Source: Lepidodermella squamata
Lineage: Eukaryota > Gastrotricha
Direction: 5' to 3'
DNA: 64,000 bases
Assembly (NCBI GenBank): GCA_047495785.1
Contig: JBLDXI010000007.1
Location: 3,038,001 to 3,102,000, forward strand
The notes below the pieces were generated by a model, which searched no databases, had not been told where the DNA came from, and worked only from the letters and a program-made list of their open reading frames with translations. This document shows, piece by piece, positions 55,628-64,000 of the stretch (position 1 is its first letter; every line of letters starts with the position of its first letter). The translations under genes were made by a program, and so were the position numbers.

Positions 55628-58277
55628 ATGTTTTCGATCGCGTTGATAGTTTCAATCATGTTTTTGATATCAAGCTGTCAGAAATTACTGATGGATAGCC
55701 CAATACCGAATCGAATTTACCGGACAAAGTACAATGCAAATGGTTCCCGCCCGGTGATAAGCCTAGTGGCCTCGTGTAATTATTTCGGTACTCCCGGAAT
55801 AAATCACGGTCCAATAACAACAGAAGCTTTGCGTTACGCTTTGGACTCGATATCTAACGTCCCGAATCTCCTTTCGAAATATGAGCTTACAGTGGATCCG
55901 TTCAATGATTACGTGAGTATTTAAAATTGGGCTTCTATCCCTATTTGGGAAGAGGAAATTTTAGCCTTTTTACGCCCAGGACAGGGCAACTCGGCAATGA
56001 CTAGGAAATTCAGTTATTCAGTTTACTCAATTTACAGTGTAGTCGGCCGCCAGCCATTGAAGCGTTTCATTCAAAGATGGCTGGAAATGCAAAGGCCCCA
56101 GACAGATTGCCTCTCCTTATTCAATCAAGTTGCCCAGCTCACTATTACACGGGACTATCCTTGCCGGTCTATAACTTCGTGTCCGTAAGTTCAGACTATT
56201 ATGATTGACTTACATGATAAAATAGTTTATTTCTGCCAAGATAACATATTCAACCGTAATGGATGATGTGGATTTGAGGCGAGATCTGTTTAGAAACCTG
56301 TTCAATATCTCGCCGTCTGTCAGTGAAACATTCGATGCGGTTGGCCAATTCATGCGAATGATGAACTGGCAGAAAATTGCGCAGATTTCAGAAATGCACA
56401 GTATAAATAACCAAATGGAATTAGACGCGTCGCAAATGTTAGAAGCGAGATACGGCGTGAAAACGCTTGGCATCTTCAAAATTCCCTTCGTCTACAACAT
56501 CCCCCCAGAATCTGAAGATGTTCGGTCAACGGTAGAAGAGATGGAAACTGTTGACCCACGAATCATTCTGCTCGGAGCCATTTACCCGTCAAGAGTTGCG
56601 TGTTGGCTACACCGTCTTGGCCTCTACGGCCCTCATTACGTGTTTTTTGTATCTTCAAGGAGCATTTACACGCCGGGCGATCCGGTTCGTTTCAGCTGGT
56701 GTACTACTAGCATGCTTACCGAAGTTTTACGAAGCACTATAGTGCATTACCAAGCTACAACCATGGAGCTTGGACAGTGGACAAAGACTGACTCTCTCGG
56801 AAATTCAGCCCGGGATTTCGACGCAGCGATTGCCTCAAGGGTTGATTTCACCCCTCAGTCATGGGGTTCACGGCGTCACTTCTACGATCCCGCCCTACTC
56901 GCAATTTTCGTTCTCAACGCCACCGAAGCATCTCTCAACAAGAAGAACCAGACTCTGTTAGATTGGACTACTAACAGCGAGAATTTCAAAAGAAATGCAT
57001 CTTTCATTGTTGACGAGTTGAAAGAAGCTCTCTTTACAATCCGTGTTAGAGGTAAGCTGGGCGAATTCAGATTCGAGCGTAATACTACTCGTAACACCGG
57101 CGGAGATGTCGCTTATGGCTTTTTCCAGTATATATCAGAGAATAGCTCGAATTCGTTAACAATGCGACCAGTGGCAGTCTACATGAGCGGGTCAAAGAAA
57201 GTAAGAATGGGTCCTTTTCCTGCCGACTGGCGAACGGCTAGCGGAAATCCACCATTTGATGAGCTAATCGTGGTTGAGCTGAAGAACCCTCTTCTTTCCA
57301 CAGCCAGCTACGTCTCAATCGTTGTTGTGTCAAGCTGTGAGTTGCTTTGCGTGTTCGGAGTTTTATTAATCCTGGTTCTCAAGAGACGATCAGTTTTGAT
57401 CAGGAAATCCCTACCAGCTTTCAATTACGTCATTCTGATTGGTGACATCATGACACTGATCTCCGCCCTTATTCAATCTCCAATTTATAGCGAGGCATTG
57501 GGTCTATATTGCACGATATCAATGAGTTTCCTATTGATAGGCATAGGAGTTATTTTATACGGTATGACAGCTAAGCTCTATTTGGCTTTCAAAATATGGG
57601 CTTCCATCGGAAATGTATCACAGCCGCGGATAAGTTCCAAGATTTCCAGCTTCCGAGTTGGTAGTCTTGCGTCAATGACCACGACAAAAGCTCCAAAAAG
57701 GCAACTGAATCGGAAGCGAATCTCCCGCTCCATTGTTTGGATTGGTTCGATTATTTTAGCATCAGGAATTATGATGCTGTTCATCTGTTTCTACATGCTC
57801 CCAATGCTAGCTACGCGCTACCTCAACCGTATCAATGAATCTGAACTTGGAGCAGAAGTAGAATATCAAGCCATCACCTACAAATGCGAAATAGGAGACT
57901 CCGCTTTGGCGCAGGGAATTTTAGGCAGCTTCGGTGCATTTTACGCGGCTCTCGTCATTCGTGGAGGACTGCTAGCCTTCGCCTTACGTTCAGTGAGTTT
58001 TTTTAATATTAAAATCAGACAAATAACCGTGGCTGATTTTTTCCAGAAATCCTTGAATACCGTTAATGACCTTAAAGGAGTCATTCACAGCTTCTACGGA
58101 ACGATTTTACTTCTATTTTGTGGCGGTGTCATAGCGATTTTGATCTTCAAGGACCAAGAATATCAGCGTATAGCCTTATCGCTAACCATATTTTCGTGCG
58201 TTGCGCTTAACCTTGGATTGATTTTTGCGGGAAAGATTACCGCTCTATTTTCGGAAAATCAAGCACGAATAATCTGA
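55628..58277 (+). CDS. GABA-B-like class C GPCR 2
   Basis: Exons 55628-55912, 56038-56184, 56241-57992 and 58047-58277, all phase 0, giving 804 aa. Signal peptide MFSIALIVSIMFLISSC; Venus-flytrap domain (about residues 30-490) with the Cys at the start of exon 2 and the MNWQKIAQIS motif; seven membrane segments with TM3 containing LYCTISMSF and loop 2 TYKCEIGDS for the disulfide. The last intron (54 nt, GTGAGT...TTTTTTCCAG) has no stop and is a multiple of three. Removing it gives ALRSKSLNTVNDLKG, which fits the GABA-B TM5-TM6 loop, and it coincides with an intron in receptor 1. The second exon is too small to stand out as a frame. Ligand unknown. Confidence 0.85.
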
Positions 58278-59035
58278 TGTTCGACCGTCCGCAGGAAAAG
58301 TGGAGCAAAAGCTTTTCGATCTCACGAGTTGTCTTCCTTCTTCTTGCCACGCATGAGACACTCCGCAACTAAAAACATTAGCAAACTGGGGAGATGAATC
58401 ACTATCGAACAAGACAAACCATTCATTATTCTCAGCTTTATTCTTTATTCGTGCGGAAGGTATCATATTTCGCAGACAGGCGTGGATAAGATAAGTAATA
58501 GTATAATTGTTGCCACATTGATTTCCGAGTACGGCTTTGTAGAAAGTGTAATAGTTGAGCTCGTTCGAGACTGAAACTTCCTGATATTGAAAGATGCATC
58601 TTTCTACAAAGCTTTAATAGCCCGCAGATCGAACGCATATTTCTTGATATCTGATTACTTATTTAACCATTTCTTCCTTCGGTTGAACAGTATGACAAAC
58701 TCACAACTGACAATGCAAGGATAAAGGGTGGCTTAGCTCAGCGGTTCCCAAACTTTTTGTCTCGTAGGACACAGTACCTAATGTCCTACGATGAAATTTT
58801 TATCACTGAAATTTGGTTGGGGATGGGTACAATTTTCGGAGCTACAAATTGATTGCTTGGTATCACTTATTTTTGATGACAATCTAGCTCGAAATTGAAG
58901 AAATTTCAGCGTGCAAGCGAAGCGAGGGAATTTTTCGAATTTGACACTGAAAAACGACGTATAACTCCTTAAAAATGAGCCAACGACCCAGAAATTCATT
59001 CAGTGGTTCTCAATTATTAAATTTGTTTTCAGCAA
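58278..59035. other. Intergenic after receptor 2
   Basis: No gene recognised. Contains the hAT-like terminus at 58739 and a small hairpin (GTAGGACA...TGTCCTAC) just after it. Confidence 0.4.
58739..58759 (+). mobile_element. hAT-like terminal inverted repeat fragment
   Basis: CAGCGGTTCCCAAACTTTTT matches the consensus terminus of many hAT elements. A second hAT-like start (CAGTGGTTCTCAA) occurs at 58999 in the same orientation. No matching inverted end or transposase is found, so these are remnants. Confidence 0.4.
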
Positions 59036-59548
59036 TTAACACTTTAACTGCCAAAAATAAACTGCGAGGTCCGATATTTGGGTCTAATTCCTGGGTCTGT
59101 CAAAAAGTCATTTTTTTCGGGTCAACGATGCGTCGAGGGGCAAAATGCCCGACGGCAAAGTGTAGGCCATGACCTGGCGGTTCTTTTGACACCGAATTCG
59201 GGGCCACAAGGTCTGAGCAGGTCATTGAAAATGACAGTGAAATAACGTCGAAAATTTTGGATTAGAGCCAAAAATCAGACCCAAGAATTGGACCTAATTA
59301 TTAGACCCAGATTATGGCGCAACAATCGAAATTTCACTGTTTTTCAAGTTTGATTTCTGTGCGTTCCTTGAAGTCTTTGGCCCCAAATTCGGTGTCAAAA
59401 GAACCGCCAGGTCATGGCCTACACTTTGCCGTCGGGCATTTTGCCCCTCGACGCATCGTTGACCCGAAAAAAATGACTTTTTGACAGACCCAGGAATTAG
59501 ACCCAAATATCGGACCTCGCAGTTTATTTTTGGCATTTAAAGTGTTAA
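59036..59548. mobile_element. Foldback element with 171-nt inverted repeats and TTAA ends
   Basis: Arms 59036-59206 and 59378-59548 are near-perfect inverted repeats, bounded by TTAACACTTTAA and TTAAAGTGTTAA. The TTAA at each edge fits a piggyBac-type target duplication. The interior is about 170 nt and non-coding. Frames on both strands within the arms mirror each other and are not genes. Confidence 0.8.
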
Positions 59549-59733
59549 GCGGCTGGAAAAAACATCGAGGTAAAACGGCTTTTATTCGTAATCCTTATTT
59601 AGAAAACATTTGCGGTTTAATGAACTTAAGTTCTCGCGATCTCATAACTTCTTGGACGGACCCCAGTTAACGGGTTGCTTATCGTGTTGTTAAACAATCC
59701 TGACAGATATATCATAGTTCAAGTCTCAGTTTT

Positions 59734-60241
59734 TTAAGCTCCAATACGAGAGGCCAAAACATAGGCCGCTGATGTAGTAAACGTGGCCAGCAATTGAGCG
59801 GAAGTCATCTGTGACGTTGCCTTGTTACAGTTCGAGCCTTGGCAGCAAAACGTTTCCGCGCAATTGCTATTGGTGTCGCATATCTTGCCTGCATTGCAAA
59901 GCAGGACGCAGTTCTTAGTCGTCGTGGTGAAGGTTGACGAAGCAGGTGTTGATACAACTTTCTAAGGAATATTATATCCAAGTTATCGACTGTAGGCAAA
60001 GATGCGCTTGATTTGACATACCGTGCAGTAGCCATTCATCGTGTAGCTGCATGTGTTGTAATTTAGCGTAGTCGTCCCGTTGGTGTATGATATGCCGGAA
60101 CCCGAGATACAAGTGGTCGTGGTCTGAGCATCTGTTGCCAAATTAATTTCCTATCATGTAATATTCAAGGCTGTTCTTACCTGTGTTAGGGATAGCCAAC
60201 AATCCGATGGCTAAGCTAGACAAAATAAAATATCCAGTCAT
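59734..60241 (-). CDS. Ly6/uPAR-like small GPI-anchored protein
   Basis: Exons 60241-60181, 60131-60022 and 59961-59734 give 132 aa. The introns are 49 and 60 nt (GTAAGA...CAACAG, GTATGT...CCTTAG), with phases 1 and 0. The exons are too short to stand out as open frames. The signal peptide is MTGYFILSSLAIGLLA. The mature part has ten cysteines ending in FCCQGSNCN, the CC..CN signature of the Ly6/uPAR three-finger fold, and a Thr/Ser-rich inter-cysteine segment. A hydrophobic C-terminal tail (SAQLLATFTTSAAYVLAS) fits GPI attachment. The family acts at the cell surface as receptors or channel modulators; the specific role is unknown. The spacing of the first cysteines is loose, so another cysteine-rich fold is possible. 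Confidence 0.7.
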
Positions 60242-61040
60242 TATTAAAACTGTCAACAAATACTGGCAATATAATAGAAATTGCTCGTGCTAATACAATT
60301 TTATAAGAATAATTATACACCCACTTACCTCTCATTCGTTTCGTTAGAGTTTATGAAATTGCCGGCGTAATTTGCTCCACGCATTATTGTCGTGTTTTTT
60401 TATAACAATTGACTGATGAGCACGGCGTTTTATTATGCGTCTTTCTTACTAAAGGTGCTGCAGTTTGAACTTTAATCAAAGACAGTAGAAAAATATGTTT
60501 TCGAGAAACTATCAATGCAACGCACTTGGAGAATGAACTAGACCAATCTTATGGCTTGAGAAATATCAGCCAGATTCAGAATAACTTCTGATTCCACGCG
60601 TTGAGATGAGATTGACGGAAATATTTCCATTTCGATATATCTTCACTTTTATGTTTTAATAATTCATTCAATAGTTTCGCCATGAACATCACTTATGATC
60701 GTTCTTTGAAGGCATTCCCTTATTTTTCAACTTTGATAAAGAGTTGACTTGTTTATTATTTTCGATTTTCAACATCCTGACAAAGGTAGCGCTGATTATT
60801 ATAAAGGTTCTTCAGAAGTCGTAATACTTGCATCACGCGAAAGAAACCAGATGTTACAACCACAAGTATATAAGCGCGAAACTGGAAAGCTTTTTTAACC
60901 TGATACTGTTCGCTATTACCGATAACCAATAATGATACAAAAGACAGTTTTTCACGCGCTTTTGTAATTTTATTGTCTGAGTTTATTCTGTCTGAGAAAA
61001 ATTCAAAAGAACCTGAGAAACAGAACTGGAGGAGTGAAGT
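60242..61040. other. Intergenic
   Basis: AT-rich, no gene recognised. TTTATT motifs near 60970-61045 could act as minus-strand AATAAA signals for the gene ending at 61041. Confidence 0.4.
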
Positions 61041-63017
61041 TTATTCCAGTTTGACGAGAGCCGTTTTGATAATAGAAATTAGTTGGCGAAGGGTTCGCCG
61101 ATCTCCAGAGAGTACATTCAGAATATCTTTGTTCAACTTAAGAAGAACGGCCAAAAAGTTGGCCAGTGCAAGGTCGCGTTCGTAAACACAGCTCAATGCA
61201 TTTTGAGTTTGTCCCTTGACTTGCCGGTCACGGTTCATAGCAGAAAATACTATCGTTAAATGATTGATTGTAATTTTGTTCGCTACATTGGGGAAGATTG
61301 AACAGATCTGTTGAAGAACGCCGAAATCATGCACATCCACAAACATTTCTGCGAAGAAAGGAGCTTGAGTTTTATGGCGGCACAGGTGTCGCAATGCTTT
61401 CATCGCGATTTGCTGGAACATTCTCTCGTTAAAAGTAGCCCGCCATTTCGCGATGACATGCGGTTCAGCGCACCGAAGAACAGCGTACAACAAGCCAGTC
61501 ATTGACCCGTAGCAAGGTCGATTGAAAAGCGTTTTCACAAAAGTTGCACTCCCGTCGCCGTACAACAGCTGAGAGAACCGGGAAGTTCCAGATTCAACAA
61601 AAAGCAAATAAAAGATAGAAACTGAGAATTGTTCCTCATCAAAAGAAAATTCCTGCATCATTGAGGAAAAAACATGTTCCGCGAAATATTTGTTATTCGC
61701 TAACTCGAGACGCGTTTTCATGTCAAGTTTTGAGAGGAACGAAATAAAGAACTTATCAATTTCAGCGACATTCGTCTTATTATAGAAGAGCGCGAAAACC
61801 AGCGGCAATGAGGCATTTTCTGCTACAAAAGCTGCGAAGCTCTTATCGGCGCAAAGGTAGCGAATGCAACTCATCAATAAGGCCATATCTTGCTGATTCG
61901 ATTCGTCATTCGATGATGCAAACAGCGCCACACAAATTGAAAGCAGGTCAAGAGTTTCAATCAGCAAATCACCGGTCGGGAGTTCTCGTTTTGCGGCATG
62001 ATCAAGTAATTGGATACAGCTGGTAACAAAACAGAAGGGTGGTTGCGGTTGCACTATCAAATGAAGCAGCAAATTTTTTACTGCCCAGTTCAGATCGAGG
62101 AAATCTTGGTCAAATAGTTGAAACCCATTCTCAGGTTCAACGGCACAGTATGATAGCATGGCGGAGAACAGGCAAGAGTAAGCCTCTGGAGAATTGATTG
62201 CTGCTCGAAAAGCTTCTCCCGATGTCAGCGAAGCAAGAATTTCACAGATTATCAATTCAAACATGTCGAACCCCATTCTGCCACGGAACGTTGTAAGTTT
62301 GTCATTCCCGGCGTCGAAAGCGAAGCAAAGTGTTCGAATTTGACTCGGTGTGAGCTTATCAAATGAAGAGGTCACCCATAAATCGTTGAGTTGAGAGTTG
62401 GTCAAAGCATCGAACATCTTCAGCGCCTTCTCACGGTAATTTCTATCACCTTTTCTCGGCAACGATAACAAACATTGGCAGAGTTGGTAGGCAAACTCCT
62501 CCCAGTCATTTGTTTCAGACAGGGACAATTCTTCAGCAGTAAATGAAAATAGCCTCTCACAACGAACAAAATCTGCAGCTTCCGAGGACGACATGCTATT
62601 CGCGTAACGACTTCCGGTGTTAATACTTTCTTCCCAGCGACGCAACACCTCAGAATCTTCGAAGAAAAGTCTTGACATGAAGGTGAAATTGTACATAAGA
62701 ACGGAGTCAGACGATTCACAAGCTGCTTCTGCTATTTGCTCGAAGAATTTTTCCGACCAGCCAAACATTGAATCGACGGTTTTCAGGGCCTTCAAAGCGT
62801 CTTCGTAGCGTTTTTGCTGCATTAGAGTTTCACCTAGGCGCATCAAGCTCGATATTTTTCGTTGCCTCGCTTTCAGTTCTTCTCGACTGCCAATCGCTCG
62901 ACTGCGAATTTCGGTCAAGAATTCTTGAACTGACGATTTAAGGTCGACCAGTTTCTGATGGACAGAAGATCCGCCAGGATGGACATCGGTGCCAAAAACG
63001 GTTTGGAAAACAGACAT
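61041..63017 (-). CDS. Intronless TPR-like helical protein, paralogue of 139-2136
   Basis: A single 658-codon frame on the minus strand, starting MSVFQTVFGTDVHPGGSS and aligning from its first residues with the 665-aa protein at the other end of the window. A TPR-like helix pair (GETLMQQKRYEDALKALKTV) sits near residues 70-95; the rest is leucine-rich and helical. No signal peptide or membrane segment. AATAAA overlaps the stop codon. The family is not recognised. Intronless structure in a genome where most genes have introns suggests either retroposition of an ancestor or ancestral absence. Protein divergence from the paralogue is high, so the split is old. Confidence 0.82.
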   Translation of the reverse strand: MSVFQTVFGTDVHPGGSSVHQKLVDLKSSVQEFLTEIRSRAIGSREELKARQRKISSLMRLGETLMQQKRYEDALKALKTVDSMFGWSEKFFEQIAEAACESSDSVLMYNFTFMSRLFFEDSEVLRRWEESINTGSRYANSMSSSEAADFVRCERLFSFTAEELSLSETNDWEEFAYQLCQCLLSLPRKGDRNYREKALKMFDALTNSQLNDLWVTSSFDKLTPSQIRTLCFAFDAGNDKLTTFRGRMGFDMFELIICEILASLTSGEAFRAAINSPEAYSCLFSAMLSYCAVEPENGFQLFDQDFLDLNWAVKNLLLHLIVQPQPPFCFVTSCIQLLDHAAKRELPTGDLLIETLDLLSICVALFASSNDESNQQDMALLMSCIRYLCADKSFAAFVAENASLPLVFALFYNKTNVAEIDKFFISFLSKLDMKTRLELANNKYFAEHVFSSMMQEFSFDEEQFSVSIFYLLFVESGTSRFSQLLYGDGSATFVKTLFNRPCYGSMTGLLYAVLRCAEPHVIAKWRATFNERMFQQIAMKALRHLCRHKTQAPFFAEMFVDVHDFGVLQQICSIFPNVANKITINHLTIVFSAMNRDRQVKGQTQNALSCVYERDLALANFLAVLLKLNKDILNVLSGDRRTLRQLISIIKTALVKLE

Positions 63018-64000
63018 TTTTAAGGCTTTACGAAGTTTTTATCCTATAGAAATATTATAAATTTGACGTAACAAAGCGTCTCATTGCGAGATAATATTTA
63101 TGCCGGTCAGGATTGGGCACTTCAAAAACTTAATATTCACCCTGGAAATTCTGATTGAAGATTGATTGAAGTTGATGGTTTGAAAATGTTAGAAAAATAG
63201 AGGTTGAGGTCGCCATCTGGCGTCCACGGTGTAACACCTTTTCGTCATTCATGGCCTTCGCTTTTCGAGTAGGATTATCGCAACATGTCGCCTTACTGCG
63301 GCTGTGCTCTTTGGAATAGAGCTATTTTCTTCTCAACCGGCTGATAACAATGGCTGCTTGATTATGATGACTCATTGGCAATCTTGTAATTGATGAAAAT
63401 CAATAAAAAATCATTGCACATTTTAGAAATTATAAAGTATGTTTTATAATGCCTAATGGCTTCATGTGGTGCGGTAATTGGATCAGCCCTCAACCGTCCT
63501 GAACCTGGAACAATCTGAGTCGTCCAAAGAGATAGCTGTAAATTCATCACAGCGCAAAAGTTGCTTGAAAATAATGTAGGAACCCGGGATTAACTAGCTC
63601 AATTATCTGCATGAAACGACCGTCAGTGTTTATTCCTGTAGCCGGAGCATTTCAGGCTTCTTTTCTCACAAGACGCTTCACCAAAACATTTGAAATGACC
63701 TCCATTAGATCGATTCCGGATGACGGTAACTCTACAGAAATGCAACAGAGCAAATAATCATTAAATTCTGGTTAAGAGCTCAATTTCCCGATATAAAAAG
63801 CCGAAACAATATAATACAAATAACAGCCAGTGAGAAATTGTTCAATTAATAAGCAATAGTCACGTGGTTCCACTCATTACGTCTGCCAATCAGCCTCTCT
63901 TTTCAACGCAACATTTATTTGATTTCAACGCCTTTTTGAAAAATAAAAATAAATTTTCATCTCTGACCGATTCTGGACGGTTCAATTTCCAAGGATCAAA
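63018..64000. other. Intergenic to window end
   Basis: Upstream flank of the minus-strand 658-codon gene. No gene, RNA or repeat recognised. Confidence 0.4.

Noticed and set aside
55145-55698. Small frames on both strands upstream of receptor 2
   Set aside because: They overlap each other, lack a signal peptide or domain, and one runs into the receptor's first exon in another frame.
61311-62808. Plus-strand frames opposite the 658-codon gene
   Set aside because: Antisense shadows of a long conserved coding frame.
1-64000. CRISPR arrays, rRNA genes, bacterial operon signals
   Set aside because: None present; introns, signal peptides and animal domains show a eukaryotic nuclear sequence.

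Overview
The window looks like a compact metazoan nuclear genome. Genes are split by very short GT..AG introns, mostly 49 to 64 nt, with T-rich acceptors. Intergenic gaps are small, and inverted-repeat elements are scattered between genes and inside introns. The gene content is animal: CUB/LamG/MAM/C-type lectin/PAN/fibrinogen-domain mosaics, GABA-B-like class C receptors, SOCS-box proteins, a Ly6-like protein and an AAG-type DNA glycosylase. Several genes have a splice acceptor 3 to 23 nt before the ATG, and one pair of same-strand genes is only 85 nt apart. That would fit spliced-leader trans-splicing or operons. I cannot name the species. The glycosylase argues against nematodes and insects, and the compactness recalls groups such as appendicularians or miniaturised invertebrates.

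Region 1 (1-3.1 kb): an intronless 665-aa helical, TPR-like protein, followed by an orphan SOCS-box half gene.

Region 2 (4-31.5 kb): an array of lineage-expanded ankyrin/SOCS-box (ASB-like) genes. The full genes share one plan. Exon 1 encodes a helical domain ending in one ankyrin-like repeat, then comes a phase-1 intron, then exon 2 encodes a SOCS box and an acidic F(S/C/D)(D/E)LDF-type tail. A tandem duplication of about 8.5 kb (4082-12736 and 13726-21998) has left one intact and one broken copy of one gene, plus several relics. A perfect 60-nt foldback sits at the duplication junction. Three more intact genes follow (21.8-26.3, 26.3-27.9 and 30.0-31.5 kb). These proteins are inferred to be substrate receptors of Elongin-BC/Cullin E3 ligases.

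Region 3 (31.8-49.2 kb): two tandem minus-strand paralogues of ten exons each. They encode secreted proteins of about 2,315 and 2,320 aa with the order CUB-CUB-LamG(3)-MAM-CTLD-MAM(4)-PAN-fibrinogen C-terminal. All nine intron positions are shared, and a 345-nt identical tract suggests gene conversion.

Region 4 (50.4-58.3 kb): a two-exon alkyladenine DNA glycosylase with altered active-site residues, then two head-to-head GABA-B-like receptors separated by a TA-flanked MITE.

Region 5 (58.3-64 kb): a TTAA-flanked foldback element, a three-exon Ly6/uPAR-like GPI-anchored protein, and a second member of the intronless TPR-like family.

All exon models were assembled by eye from splice motifs, reading phase and comparison between paralogues. 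No transcript data or database search supports them.
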